From Metellina segmentata (lineage: Eukaryota; Arthropoda; Arachnida; Araneae; Tetragnathidae): a stretch of DNA of 64,000 nucleotides. The number at the start of each line of letters is the position of its first letter. The stretch's first letter is position 1. The stretch lies in the NCBI GenBank assembly GCA_947359465.1, contig OX375883.1:18044088-18108087 (forward strand). The letters run 5' to 3'. Both the position numbers and the translations under genes were made by a program. Positions 22,141 to 35,102 of the stretch are shown one piece after another. The notes under the pieces are model-generated. The model saw nothing but the letters and a program-made list of their open reading frames with translations. It made no database searches and was not told the origin of the DNA.

Positions 22141-23146
22141 TTTTTAAATTTACAATCTACTCTACATATTTTAGTCAAAGACCGGTTTTTGAGAGTATGT
22201 GATAAAAATGCTATCGAACATCGCTATATTTGGAGCATGGATAGCTGGAAGTGTACATAGATGAATAATGTAGGATAGAATAGGTTTGACGGTTTATTCC
22301 ATCACATTAATAGCCTGTTGCAAACCATTATGGATTGCTCTCAATATTTTTCTATGGATTGGTTCACGCAAACTTTTCCTTAAATATATGCATGATGTTA
22401 AAATCGTTTAGTAACTTGAACTTTGAAAACAAGTCACTGCAATTTGTATTCATCCATGGGCAAGGGACATCTACATTTGATCATTAAACCTTAGTTCTGG
22501 ATGTCAACATACATGAACTTCTGGTTTTGCCTTTTGAAATCGAACTAAGCAATTCTTTGTTGCAACCACGGATTCATATTAGTGAATGTTCAGGAAACAT
22601 GTAAATCTGTGGTTATGATAAAAAATTTGCCCTTATTTCAAGAGGTACAATCAATGGTAAACCTCCCGAACGAAGAGGATTGCTGTACACAAATTACAGG
22701 GCTGTCTTAGGCGATTTTTTGCTAGTCTTTTTCGGGGTATCTAAAATAAAAATTATCTCAAAAGCTCCAATTTTCAAAATTTAGTCACTTTTTTGGAAAT
22801 TCTCCAATGGTCACAGAAATTGAGTCCCTTTTTTTTAAACTTATAGTGAACAAAATAGTTTTCTTTGGAGAAATATTTTCCAAGGGATGCCAACTTTGGA
22901 GTTTTGGCACCCAGCCATGGCAACCACGAAAGAAAAGCATTGGAATCTGGTTGCTAGATTGCCATAGAAACCTAAGAAAATATTTAGATTTTTAATTTTC
23001 AACTAGATTAATTTTCAACTAGTTTCTTTGGCTAGATTTCAATGTCTGTTTCAAACTTAATTAGCACATTCTAGCCGATTTATTTTGTATTTGAGCTGCT
23101 AAATAGAGTTTTAGTGAAGACTTTTGCTACTGCTTAACAAGGTTAT
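22141..23146. other. Non-coding DNA downstream of the zinc-finger gene
   Basis: No gene recognised. From about 22690 to 23250 the words gggctgtcttaggcg and ggcaaccctg suggest TE-derived sequence, but terminal repeats could not be paired. Confidence 0.4.
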
Positions 23147-23250
23147 GGCAACCCTGAAATTACTAAAGGTCATTGTGGCAGCTGTGAAATTACTGAAGAT
23201 CATTGTGACAGCCCTGAAATTATTAAAGATCATTGTGGTGCCCTGAAAAT
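23147..23250. repeat. 30-bp tandem repeat, about 3.5 units
   Basis: Units start at 23147, 23177, 23207 and a partial at 23237. The consensus contains ccctgaaattactaaagatc and ends attgt. Units differ by two to five bases. Confidence 0.85.
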
Positions 23251-23599
23251 ATTCTAGGACATGTTAAAATATTCATATTTTTGACTATTTTTAGGCCACA
23301 AAAGACCCTTTTAATTAAGGCTTATGACTTACTACTTCTTGGTCTAGCATGTACTCAGGAATGAAATATACCTAAAAGTCACTGTCCTGCTGAGACTAGG
23401 AATGCAATTTTCTCAGGTAAGAATTCTTTGAGAGTAATGTCATGGACTAAAACTCATTGCTGGGGTGAAGTTTTAAGAATTTTAAATAGCCATAGTTAAA
23501 ACTCATTTCATGAAGTAATTTAGTTTTTTTTATTTATGTACATAGATTTTAAACTTTTTATGCTCCTATAAATATTTAAAAATTCTTTGATAAAGTGTG

Positions 23600-24245
23600 T
23601 AGCAATATTTAAATTATTCCAGCTGTAGCATTTTGTTTTTTCACCTTGTGAAAATTGTGGATAGTTTTTTCAATTATATAATTACTATGGGCCTTAAAAA
23701 AGACTGATTTGTTTACATTATAGTTTTTAAGGGTTTTTAAAAAAAATCCTAATATTTCATCTCTTGAATGTTTTATTTTGTCATCTGTCAATCCTAATTT
23801 TGAGTGTCTATATTTGAAAATATGCAAATATACATTTATTTTTCATCAAAGGCATAAAATGCAAAACAATGTCCAAATAAATACAAACAAAATAATCCAG
23901 AAGTAAATAAAAAATGCCCAAACAATATCCATATTTACATTATTTCAGCTGTAGCATTTAGGTTTCTTTGCCTTGTAAAAATTGTTGGATGGTTTTTTTT
24001 GACAGCATAATTAGTAGTGTCCCTTAAGGTCTGATGGTTTTATTTAATTTTTAAGAATCCTTAATATTTGCCTCTTGAATGTTTTTTACTTCATCATCTG
24101 TTAATCCTACTTTTGAGTGTTGCTGTTTGAAAACACAATGCAAATAGATGTTTAATTTTATGAAAAATGTAAAACAGTGATCCAAAACAAACAATACTCC
24201 AGATGTATAAAAATGCCCCAAACTAAAAAATATATTTACATTAAA
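23600..24245 (-). repeat. Tandem duplication of exon-like module
   Basis: Two diverged copies, about 23600-23930 and 23935-24245, align along their length (period about 330 bp). On the minus strand each has a splice-acceptor-like tract (ttttcaaacag or ttttcaaatatag) followed by a similar peptide: QHSKVGLTDDEVKNIQEA and RHSKLGLTDDKIKHSRDE. Upstream of each, a hydrophobic stretch can also be aligned (YTSGVLFVL and similar). One copy has stops in that stretch. No family recognised; may be exon relics or just a duplicated non-coding block. Confidence 0.55.
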
Positions 24246-25653
24246 AATGTCGCCCAAGTCTGAGCCTTAATAATTAATTGCTATGAAATGTTCATAGATG
24301 AACCAGTTTCTGATATCAGTGTGTGAAAGCATTTGCTCAGATAAAAAACACCAATTTTGTTCTGCAATTGTGATGATTCCGCTTCATGCGTGTTTCATCC
24401 CATCGTTGTCATGTTTTATTTTGATTGAATAATTATGCTTAAACTTTATTTTTCCTTTGTTTAACTCAGTAAATTTGATTTTGTGAGTGAGTTAAAAAAA
24501 AAAAAAGACCTTATAAAATGAAGTGAAACATAACAAAGGAGTCTTTTTATACTGGATGCTAAAAAACCTGTATGTAGTAAATGCAGTTTTTATCTTGACT
24601 TTAATAGTTATTTGAGACCCCTTTTATCTTTGTTGTATTGTGTTGCACTGTTTTCTCACAAATAATAGCTAACCCAAGGATGCTTGTTTGTTAGTATATT
24701 AAGAAAGTGTTAAATATTAAGAAAAAGTTTTCCCCAACTTTACAGTAAAAGTAGTTATCTAAAATTTTTTTTTAAGACCCTTAGTATTTGAACTTATTGT
24801 GCTTGTTCAGCAAAGTTTAATTTCTTTTATTACAATAAAATTTAAGGAAACATAAGTTTCAATTTAATTGTTGCTCAGTTGTCAGTTTTTGCTATGTTAT
24901 GTTACCTGTTAGAACAGAACCTATGGTTTACAGTGAATTCTGAATCACTGCTGACATCAAACCCAAAGCCTGTTGAACCTTGGGCTAAAGCTCTGATAAT
25001 TCATTTACCTACCAGTAACGCAAAAGGAAAATAAAAACCACCAAAACCAATTTAATAATTGAAATTCGACTATTTGTATCTTCGTACTTGAATCTGAAAC
25101 GAATTTATCTGTAATTGTTCAAATTTGCAATTACAAGTGCTTTGTTTCACTGCAAAAAAAAATTATCCAACTGTCTTCTTTCCATTTTCTATTATATATT
25201 TTATTGTTAGCATTCAGCTGTGACAGACAATTCTGGTCAAAAATGAGATTTTCGCTTCAAACAATATTTTAACAAGTTTCCTTAGGTTTCACAGGATGCA
25301 GCAACTCCAGTATTTTACGATTTCTTTTCAAAGAAAAATTCAGAAAAGTTACATTTTTATTTCCTTAATTTCATTGAACATGTAAAATTGCCCCATTGGT
25401 GACATGGCAATCGAAACCTTTGACATTGATCATATGCTTTCATGATATGCTATTTTACTGGATAGCATGGATTCTTCCAACAACTTGTGTTTGCATTATT
25501 TTCCTTCTTGCCATTGGTAACTGCAATGTTACAAACTGGTTCTATTTATTACTGCCCCTGATCTTCACGAGTGCTTCTTTCGATGCATCTCCCTGGATAT
25601 ATTTCTCTCTTCTGTGATAGTAAAACTTTCTTTGTGTGTGACCATTAAAGACA
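24246..25653. other. AT-rich DNA, no gene recognised
   Basis: No motif-bearing frame. A 73-codon hydrophobic frame at 25396-25617 has no supporting signals. Confidence 0.4.
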
Positions 25654-25858
25654 TTTGGCATAGCTTGACCAAATACAGCCCTTGCTTCATCAGACCCAAT
25701 CATTAACTTGACATAATTTGGCCAAATACAGCCCTTGCTTCATCAGACCCAATCATTAACTTGACATAATTTGGCCAAATACAGCCCTTGCTTCATAAGA
25801 CCCAATCATTAACTTGACATAATTTGGCCAAATACAGCCCTTGCTTCATAAGACCCAA
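25654..25858. repeat. 53-bp tandem repeat, about 3.8 units
   Basis: The unit contains acttgacataatttggccaa, then atacagcccttgcttcat, then cagacccaatcatta. The three right-hand units are almost identical (catcag or cataag is the main difference); the first is diverged. The near-identity implies recent expansion or homogenisation. Confidence 0.9.
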
Positions 25859-27200
25859 AAGATCATGAATTTTTCTTCACAAATGTTTATTTTGTTCTCA
25901 ACATTGCATACAATTAAGATTATTTAAAAAGTATATTTACATTATTAAATATATTATTGTAAACCTAGCCATCCCTGCAAAACATACTTTTCACTATATT
26001 AGTATATATAGCACAGCAACCAATCTCAACTGTGACATACTTTTGGTTGTTGCACTATGCTGATGATTCCCAAATGTGTTTTGAGTTATATAAACTTCAA
26101 TTTTAGTTTATTTTTTCAAAACATTGGTGGTTTGACAGCAATGTGATCCACTTCAAGCAATCCAACAGTTGAGAGATACAGGTCTAGAGCTATTGGCTCC
26201 AATTTCAAATTTAGTGTTCATTATCTAACATAATAATCTTCTAGAAGCATTCTATAAGAAGATGCTCTGTTTGTAGACAAGGCTTATAAAAAAATAGATT
26301 TTCATGCAAGGGCATTTTCTTAATTATAGATAATATATGGCATGTATGTATATAGTAGGTTTCTTCTTATACATTAACTGATAATTTAGCAAGATATTTT
26401 AAGTATGTTTAGTACATTTTTTAAAAATTTGTTCAATTACTGAAATATTTACTGTCACTTCATTTAGGATTTTAAATTTTATCACCATTTTGTACCATCA
26501 TAATTCATTTTCTATGAAATTATTCATAACCATTTAAACTGTATTTGAAAGTTCATCTTATGTATTTCATCTGTATTATGTGCATAATTGAGCACACAGT
26601 TGTTCTCAGAATCTTTAAATGAAATCTTTTGAATAGATTTTGCATTTTTATATTTCCAAAGATTCATCTGCGTTAATTTTGTTTATACATCTTGAATTCA
26701 TTTTTCACTGTACTTTTCATAGTTAGCAATTTTATATGTTGTATATCCTTGTTATTTTATTCAGTACGCTGGTGAATATGAATGCTTTACATATATTTAG
26801 TGAAGGTGGAAACTTAGTTATGCTCAACATTTTTGCCCTTTCAACTAACATTTTTGCAATGAACAATTCAATTTTTCTTAAATTGGCAATTATACCTCAC
26901 AAATCTTTTACAAATTCCATAGTTACTGAATTCAAATATCTTGTAAAGTTTTAGAATCTTAAATGAATGGTAGAAAACTTTATGGACAATTGTATGTTAG
27001 GGAATTGAAAACAAAAATTTTGCAATCTTAGAATATCCAACTCTTTGACTTGTTTTGGCAAAGCATTTCTTCCATCAAGATCTAACCATAATGACGTTAT
27101 ATTTCGTCCAAGATATTGCTGATTTTTTTTTTTTTTAATTTTATGATTTCGATGTCAAGATCGGTTTTCTTCCAATGACGAGATATATCATCCATTAAAA
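25859..27200. other. AT-rich DNA, no gene recognised
   Basis: No conserved coding. A 72-codon frame at 26736-26954 is AT-driven. Confidence 0.4.
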
Positions 27201-27336
27201 CAGGGCTCGAAATACCCAGGTGCACTGTGCACATAAAAATAAAATTGTGAACCTAATTTTTTCCCGCTAGGCACACCTGTGCACCTAATTTAAAAACTTA
27301 GGTGCACCTGTATTAAAAAATATATTTCGAGGCCTG
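27201..27336. mobile_element. 136-bp hAT MITE with perfect target duplication
   Basis: Ends are CAGGGCTCGAAATA and TATTTCGAGGCCTG. The 8-bp flanks are identical: cattaaaa at 27193-27200 and 27337-27344. The body is rich in aggtgcac/gtgcacct words that form an internal hairpin. Confidence 0.92.
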
Positions 27337-27734
27337 CATTAAAATCTGTAGTTTTCCTAATGACTAAGAGGTTCCTGGTCGAGACAACCATAGTTTGTCT
27401 GACTGATTACAATCAAGCTCAGCTTTCCAGGTTTTTATTATCTGAAGGTTATTTCTTTAATTTTTATTTATGGTAAAGGAACAATTTTGTTTCCAGCAGA
27501 TGAACAGAAAATTATCAGTCTCTTTGTGTTTGGGAAAAGAGAACGTATATATATGAAACAAGGTCTGCCTAGAATGTATCCATCCATTGTTAATATAGTG
27601 AGAAAGGTTTCCCCTGTATCAATGTTATGTGGTAGAGAAGGAGAGAACATTGCATTGATGTGATTGTGTGAAAAGTCATAAACTCATTGAAGAAATCAGT
27701 TGAATGCTAGATGCCCTTGAGTGAGCATGTGTTC

Positions 27735-28275
27735 TGTGAAGCACGCAAGATTTTGACAAAGGATCTGTGTATAAAATGTGTGGGGGTGCCCATTCATTGT
27801 GTAATGTGCAGTGTTTTGAGGTGAAATATCAAATCAACCCAGGCGACTCAGCCCTCTTACAGCCTGGATATGGCACCTTGCGACTTCTGGCCTTTTTTAA
27901 TCCCTATGGCTAAAAATGGGATTTACTGTCTTTAATAGAGACATGAGTTGTGCTCCTGGGATATTTTCTGCTTTCATCCCACTACTCTCTGTTAAACAAT
28001 TCCTTTTTTTTCCCCATTCACAATGTTTTTTAACTGACATGGTCTTGTGTTGGACGCAGCTTGGCCAAATGTGGACCTTACACCTAAAAAACTCCAAAAC
28101 AACCTACCTAAATCTAAAATCACTTAGGGAAAGGGACAGATTTCAGACCGTAGATTTGGTTCAGAAGAACATGACAAAGCAACGGATAGCGATTCCAACA
28201 ATGGACTTAGCAGAATGTTTTCAAAAGGAAAAGACACATTGGGAAAAGCATGTTAGATCCTCTGGAGGAGATGAG
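27735..28275 (+). pseudogene. Mariner (DD34D-type) transposase remnant
   Basis: The plus strand preserves EARKILTKDLCIKCV, then QPSYSLDMAPCDFWPF, which contains the third catalytic Asp of mariners (normally PPYSPDLAPCDF). After an unrelated stretch at about 27900-28060 comes the C-terminal region FQTVDLVQKNMTKQ, IPTMDLAECFQKEKTHWEKH and VRSSGGDE. The N-terminal DNA-binding part, the first Asp and both terminal repeats are missing, and frames shift between pieces. Confidence 0.8.
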
Positions 28276-28379
28276 CTGCCAAAAGTCCTAGGCACAATAT
28301 ATCTTGTTTCATATCACATGGCTAGATGCTTTCCGGACAGACCTTTTATTTGGCATGCCCTTTATTAGTGTGCTGCATA

Positions 28380-30933
28380 AAATGCTAGTGCGACAAAAAT
28401 TGCCTGCTTTACCTAGTGACTGAACTGCATTTCAAAAATGTTGCATTCTTCAGGCACTTCTGACTGTGATGTGGTATAATCTGTTTTTCGGACATCCGTG
28501 TGATATGACCAAAGGCTTTTTAAGCATTGCGAATGGGTTTAACTCTGTTCACACTTTGTATCTGTGTTCTAGACTATATCTATGTTCTAGAGCAGTGAAT
28601 GGTGAAATTGTAAAGGTAAAAATTTAGAACCCTGATTACATGCACCACAAAACATATTGAGTAACCTTTTTTAAACTTCAAACTTTATTTTCGTTTATAA
28701 AACACGTTGAGGTAAGATAGCTATTTTCAATCTCTTTACTCATGATTCATAAATTAATTACTGAAATTCTATCTTTTGTATTTTTATGATTCATAAAAAA
28801 AATAAAAGCTGCACTTTTCACCTAAAAATTGTTTACTAAATAGTCAGCTTCGTGGCTTAATTTGTACATCTGTTTAATAGCGACACAAGATGCATCAATT
28901 TATGATGTCCCAAAAGATTAATTTGTATTAGTGAAATTTTAATTTTCTAAAGAGATGGAAAAAAATGTGATAAACAAGAGAGAAATTGCATGTAATCTGG
29001 ACTCTAGTATTTCTAGTTGCCTATACTTGGGCAAGTAAATCGTTTCGTGATACAGATCTTGCTAGTTAGTATAAGAGTTCCTTTTTATTTATTATTCTGT
29101 CTATATGTGTATGGTGTTGATAAATTATTTTGTGATTTTTAGTTTAAGACAAAGTTTCTGCACACTGCACAAATTTGCAATGTCTTATTTGTATGCTATC
29201 TATGGAACAGCTGCAGTAAAATGCATTTGTTTGAGAAATTTCATTTTCTATTACAGAAATTTCTGAAAATATTATTTTTGATGCTAATTCACATAAAAAA
29301 ATCAAACTCTTAAGTACAAATTGATAATTTTAGCCAATAACGTGTATTTTAGTAAAATTAATATATTAAACATTCCTCTTGCATAGACCAGATGTTATGG
29401 TATTAAAAATATCTTCTATCAGTAGGTAAAACAGCTTCAAAAATATCGCATCACAAAACAGTAAAACTAAATTTCCACTCACATGAGAATGATATTTATT
29501 GAAATTTTCAAAAAGATTGAAAGTCTTGAATGCTGAATTTTACTTAACGCTTTGGTCATTTTGGTATGTGCATCTTATTTGGAGAAAAGTTTCTGTGTTT
29601 AAAACATTTAGCCACTGGCCAAAAATACTGAACTTTTAGCACATTCTTTTAACAACAGTATTTTTTTTAAAAATTCAGTTTTCATGTGTATGCAATAGTT
29701 CTCAAATTTGGAGTTAAAGAAGCCAATTATTTCTTAGTGCTCTGATTGGTTAATTGTCTCTTACATTACTATCATCAACCAATCGGGAAGTATAAATTTG
29801 TGACATAAAAAGAAAATAGCAGCTTTGATAATATTGTTAAAATCAAAAAGCATTTCATTGAACGTAAAACTTTTGAGCTGCAATTTTAAGAATTATAAAC
29901 AAAATATTTTAAAATTTTGTATGTTGCATTTTTAACTAGCAAATGTTACTGTTTTGTATGTTATTACTGATAACATCTTTTATATTGGCTTAAAATTTTA
30001 AAATATAAATAAATTCAAGCTCTAAATTTAATTTCAAATAATATGGATTTTTTTTTTTTTAAGGTGTAGAACACAGGAAAATTGTACTAACAAAAGACAT
30101 TAAAATTGTGTATGTATATACTTGGGAGACAGAAATAATGCCATAACTTCTTTTTTGTTATTTGTTTTTTAATTAACTATCAATTTTTAAAAATCTTGTG
30201 ATATTGATGTGCTGACATTAAAATTATCTGCAAAAAAGTTCGATTCGTGTTTCAATAGTGATTGTATAAGAAATTATTATATTTGTATTAAAATAATGAT
30301 GTACAAGTTAGGAAAGAGAATACCTCTACTACCAAGTTAGTGTAAGAGAAGTCTGCTTACACTGACTTGTCATTAGTGGAACTTGTTTATTTCTTACAAA
30401 GCTGTCTTCTGACTAAATAAAAATGCATTGTAAGTACCATTCCTTTTATTTTGCTGTAAATAGCTGTGCATATTGTATACCATTCTGAAAATCTGATTGA
30501 TGAAAAGGGCTTTTGTTTTTAAACTTCATTGTGTAACATAAACTCTGTTACATTTTTCTGAAGAATTCAAAGACGTGCACTAGACATCATTGTAAAACAG
30601 CTATAGATGCAATGTGGATCTGATCCTGTAAAAAAGTTTGCCAAATATTTATCTAGAAAATTTGACATTTTTCACGAAAACACTTTTTTTTTATTGTATG
30701 AAGTTTTTTTAAAGTGCAGAATTGATTTCCTTTTTCAAGAACAAATGGATTTTAGTATCATATGAGCCTATCAGAGCAAGAGTGGCCTGACCCGAAAATT
30801 TAATTACCTTTTATTAAGAACTTTTATTTATTTACTTTTTTAATGTGCAAGTTCCAGTCTTCTAAAATTACAAAATTTCTTGTTGATCTCTGAAAAACAA
30901 ATTTTTAGAATCTCAAACCATTTTGTAGATAAA
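28380..30933. other. AT-rich DNA, no gene recognised
   Basis: No protein motif, terminal repeat or array seen. A pair of CCAAT-type words in opposite orientation (gattggtt and aaccaatc) precedes tataaattt near 29745-29800. That is the only promoter-like arrangement I noticed and it has no open frame behind it. Confidence 0.4.
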
Positions 30934-31110
30934 TCTACTGTTATAAAAGAAAGTGCTTGTTTTCTGCCCTCAAAGTCCTGACGAATCTATGGCACTTATA
31001 GTATGGGATTTGGCACACAGGTAGTCCGAATTTTTTTGCAATTTTTGGGTCGCGGTGAATTTTAAAATTTAATCTGGAACATTTTAAAATGAATTTAATA
31101 GTTTTTTCTC
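30934..31110 (+). mobile_element. Helitron 5' end fragment, second copy
   Basis: From 30934 the sequence (tctactgttataaaagaaag, then caaagtcctgacgaatctat) matches the first 160 bp or so of the element at 4234 at roughly 80 percent by eye. It is preceded by A, the canonical A|TC insertion junction. No 3' end with CTRR was found before the SINE at 31195. Confidence 0.65.
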
Positions 31111-31194
31111 CGTTCTTTCTTTCGGAAATGAAGAAGCATCAAAATTTAGACTTTTCTACCTCTAATTATTCTGTTGTGACTAAATCTAATAAAA

Positions 31195-31470
31195 AAGTTG
31201 AATCCGCCGTAGCCTGGTTGGAAGAGGAGCACTCAGGTGTTGCAAGTTCGAAACTACAATGTCAAAGACTCGTGTGGACTGGTGCACGTTTAGTTTGTTG
31301 TGGACTCGAATGCCCTCGAATTGGCGCGATATGGAAGTTTGGAGCGTTGGTGCACCAGCATAGGTCATCTGACTTTAAAATTATGCGGTGTCCTCGTATC
31401 TTTCCGTTTGGGATTAATTCCGAATAGTAATCAATAGCCCGTTCTGATGCGTTCGACGTTGATTATGATA
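31195..31470 (+). mobile_element. tRNA-SINE, diverged copy
   Basis: The body matches the family (ggtgcacgt, tggaagtttggagcg, tcatctgac, gtttgggattaattccga, aatagcccgtt), ending cgacgttgattatgatacc. The B box is weak (caagttcgaaact). An older copy with a degraded tail. Confidence 0.7.
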
Positions 31471-32552
31471 CCAACATAAAAAATTTAGGTAGTCGTAGAT
31501 GTGGATTGTACTTTACCGCTACCTTACCTCGAATATGTCTGTTGACATCTGCAAATTTTAGTCTTTCAAGCCTTTTTGTAAAGCTTCTCACACTCATGAC
31601 TCAATTTTGTCTTACAAGCTATCGAACCGTCTCAACCCTTAATTTTGATTATAGGTTATGAATAATAGCTTACAGTTAACCAATATTTTTGTTAAAAAAA
31701 AACGTACGAAACTGACATTTTTAGTGAAAATAATGGGACGGGGGGGGGGTGAATGAAAAAGCAATATGTATGGTCAGCCTACACTCTGAGCCATTTATGA
31801 GGTCTCCAGTCCATACAAATAATCCCTGTTTGTCAGAAATGAAATCACTCAAAGGATGAATGTCAGAAATGCAAATTTGATCTAAATTCAATCTAAAAGA
31901 TTCTGTGTATGGTTATGTTATTCACTTACAGATCCCAAAAGTCTGTAGTCCACCAAAATGGAATATTGAAGTACGATTTGCACGAAAAGGATTATCAAGG
32001 AAGGATGGGTTATTTTGGCGTGGGTTAAAGATATTATTTAAAAGTTTCATCATCAACAGATTCAGATTACAACAGTGATAGCTGCCCTCCCGTGCGCCAT
32101 CTGTCTGGCACAAAGTCTGCATCTGCATGTTGACGTAGGAAATAGCGAATCCCATTTTCCGAAGGGGATGTTTGAGGCAAGGCATTCAAGTTTGTCACAC
32201 TGGTGTTAATCCGTGACGATTTGGAAATAGATGTTTTCAGTGTAAACGAACCAAAAGATTAGGAATTTTACTTTTGGCTATCCAAAGCAGAATGCACGTT
32301 CTTCCACAAAACCACTAGTGCTATCTATGTTGGGTTTTATGGAAAAAGCTAGTGTTAAGAAAACGAATTAATAATTCTAGTTGGCTAAGACCATTTTACC
32401 TTTGTTTTCTAAGAAATACAGCACCCTCTGTTGGTGAAATTTTTTAAAACTTATTCCACCATCAATAAAAGGGGCCAGTGGATATGGCTCCTTTTTCTAA
32501 TAGTGGAATTAATTTTTTTTAAATTGGCTCAGTGGGATATGCCCATTGTTTT
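31471..32552. other. Unassigned DNA
   Basis: No recognisable gene. An 87-codon minus-strand frame at 31922-32185 contains Cys and His residues without a regular finger spacing; I do not call it. A run of G lies at about 31740. Confidence 0.35.
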
Positions 32553-32862
32553 GCCGACCAAACGGTCTGGTGGTTAAGGTGTTAGCCTCTAGATCGGAAG
32601 GTTCCTGGTTCGAATCCGGATCAGTGCATGGATGTTATTAAGCGCAAGGTGCACCTTAAACATCTGTCGTGGCCGGAAGTCCTCACGTTGGGCTGGTATG
32701 TAAGTTTGGAGAGTAGGGTGCCATCTCGGGTGTTGCCTCGTCATCTGGCTGGTTCAAAATGACGTGGTGTCCTCGGTTCTTTCCCTTCGGAAGTTGGACT
32801 CGGGACAGTTGCCGACAGCCCGTTGTGTTGTTCCAGTGCGACGTTAATTAAAATACCTACCC
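32553..32862 (+). mobile_element. tRNA-SINE, full-length copy, head type A
   Basis: Starts gccgaccaaacggtctgg. It has an A box (tggtggttaagg) at about 32569 and a perfect B box (GGTTCGAATCC) at 32607-32617, the internal RNA polymerase III promoter of a tRNA. The tRNA-unrelated body follows and the tail ends gcgacgttaattaaaatacc. About 310 bp. Transcribed by Pol III and mobilised by a LINE in trans, as is known for tRNA SINEs. The partner LINE was not seen in the window. Confidence 0.92.
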
Positions 32863-34130
32863 CGTGTGTGGCGCAGTATAATCCTTATAATCTGACGAAT
32901 TATCCTTCCTCCATCAAAAAGTTCCCCGCTTTGATAGTATTTTACATGCAAACCACATTTAAATACATCCATTTTGTTTGTCCCTTTTTGAAATGACTGC
33001 TGACTTTATGGGCATTCTGTGCAAACACTGCATTTGAAATATTCAGGTATCAATGTTTTAGTGAATGTTTGGTTGTATATTTTTCTACTGATGTTTTGAC
33101 TGTTCCATCGTTCACTTTATCACGTTTTATCCAAAATGTGTCACTTTTTAATGTACATAATTAAGAATTGCATTTCTCATTGTACCAAAGATATTTCTAT
33201 GTCTAGACTAGACTGGGTTTCACATTAGAGGTCTGGATGCAGAAATTCTGTCTTTGAACGTAGACTCATTGTGTAAAAAAAAAACATTAAACATTCTAAT
33301 TGAAACTTTCTCTGCATATAGAATATGCAATGTTTTTTATTTAAAAAAAGTGTGAGGTGTAAAGTAAAACTTGACTTGTGTCGTTTCACTGTTTAATATT
33401 TCTGTGTTAAATCTAGCCAAAAAAGAAGATACTGGGAATAAAAAGTACATGGTGATTTTGCAACTGAGCGTTACATTTCTCGTCTTTCAATGCTTTTCAC
33501 TTTGGTGCAGAGCGGATTTTATGGGGAAATTGCAATTTTAAAAATGTGCTTTGTAATTTGCTGCTGTCTTGTTTGTCCTGAAATGTCTATTGTGTTGGTT
33601 AAAATGTAATTCGTTTTGTCAAAGGACACGATTAAAAGAGTTTAAAACTGGTGTTTTTTCACTTTTGCCTATACATGCTCCTTATTCGGGATTCCTAGTC
33701 CTTGAAAATACTAAAATTTCGTTAGAGTCCTTACATTTTTTTCCCTTGGACCCTTCTTTAATTGCCAGCCACAGAATTGTCTAGATTCTTACAATTTTAC
33801 CTGCTTCTCAACTTTCTTTACATTAAAATACGATGTGTTGCTCCTGTGCGACGTTAATTAAAATACCTACCTAACCACTTTATATTACATTCTATTGGGG
33901 TGTACATGCGACTTTCTGCCTCTGTTTTTTAATTCTGACAATTAGGGGCGGAAGGCGCATAGTGGACCGCTGACAGCCTCGCACAATGAGTTGGAAAAAG
34001 GGCCTCGAAAATCTGACAATAATAATTGCGAGGCCCGTTCTAAATTATTAAACGTTCCTGATTTTCTGCGAAGTCTACTGTTAAAGACTTTTCTTTAATC
34101 AATATTTTGTACGTATATTTCTAAAGGCTA
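32863..34130. other. Unassigned DNA with small TE relics
   Basis: Holds a 38-bp SINE tail fragment at 33836-33873 (tgttgctcctgtgcgacg plus taattaaaatacc). Near 33690 is a relic of the CCTTGAAAA element. At about 33992-34040 a hairpin has arms gggcctcg and cgaggccc. No gene recognised. Confidence 0.5.
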
Positions 34131-34680
34131 AGAATGAAACATGCGACAGTGTTCGAAATATTAGTAGACATTGGCAATTTCTTAGCCAGCCGTAACTTGG
34201 CATTTAGAGGTCGCAGACAATCTTTGGATATTGAGTATAAACCAAATCCAGGTGATTTCATTGATATATTTAAGTTAATATCAATGTATGACCAAACATT
34301 TTGCGTTGCTTCAATGAAAAGGAAATTAAAAGCCACGAAATTCAAAGCGAACTGATCACATTAATAGGAAAGGAAGTACTTGAGCAAGTGGAAACAGTTA
34401 TAGACAGATATGGTATCAGGGTGGACTATCCGTGATGCTGGCCGAGTTGAGCAAATTACAATGATTTTACGACAGTGTGATATTTCTATAGGAATTATAC
34501 AAGAACATTTTGTGGCTTTCATTCCAGTAGGCATTTAGCTGAATACAGTACATTGAATGAGCTTGGACTAGACATTCAGAATTGCAGGGTTACGGCAATG
34601 AGGCGACATTGTAGGAATTGCTGAAGGTGTGGAAACTAATTCTTACTATTAATCCAAACAATGCCGTAACTAGCCGTTCC

Positions 34681-35102
34681 CAGGGCCCGATTTAGAAAGT
34701 TTGGTATTGTAGGCACAACACGCAGGAAGGGGCCCCCCATATTATTTGTTCATTACAAAAACTTATTTTATAACAATAATTGGTACTTACGTATTTGTGA
34801 CTGTTGACCGTTTCACAGATATCACCAAAAAGTTTTAGAAAATCGTGACATTACTTATAACTCTTGGCAAAACAAAACAAAGCAGATGAAAATTAAAAAC
34901 ATAATAGTTAGATAATTAATGTAATTACAAGAATGCGATAGTGGGGGAAACGGTCGTCGGACATTTACGTAAATACACAATAATTTATGTAACTACTTAA
35001 AAACTTTTTATAATATTTAGATACTTTTGAAACTTAGGGGCCCTCTAAATTATGGGGGCCCTAGGCCCGTGCCTCACAGGCCTAATGGTAAATCAGGGCC
35101 TG
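34681..35102. mobile_element. 422-bp hAT MITE in the left TIR of the 4-kb hAT
   Basis: Ends CAGGGCCCGATTTAG and TAAATCAGGGCCTG; identical 8-bp flanks gccgttcc at 34673-34680 and 35103-35110. The target lies inside the terminal repeat of the larger hAT, about 20 bp from its end. The inner border is rich in ggggcccc words. Confidence 0.95.

Noticed and set aside
29745..29800. Promoter with inverted CCAAT boxes and a TATA-like word
   Set aside because: No open frame or transcript evidence downstream; such words are expected by chance in AT-rich DNA.
31922..32185. 87-codon minus-strand frame with Cys and His as a zinc-binding protein
   Set aside because: Spacing is irregular and no known finger pattern fits.
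32553..32630. True tRNA gene at the SINE head
   Set aside because: A and B boxes are present, but there is no clean acceptor or anticodon stem and the sequence continues into a repeated body found in about 20 copies.
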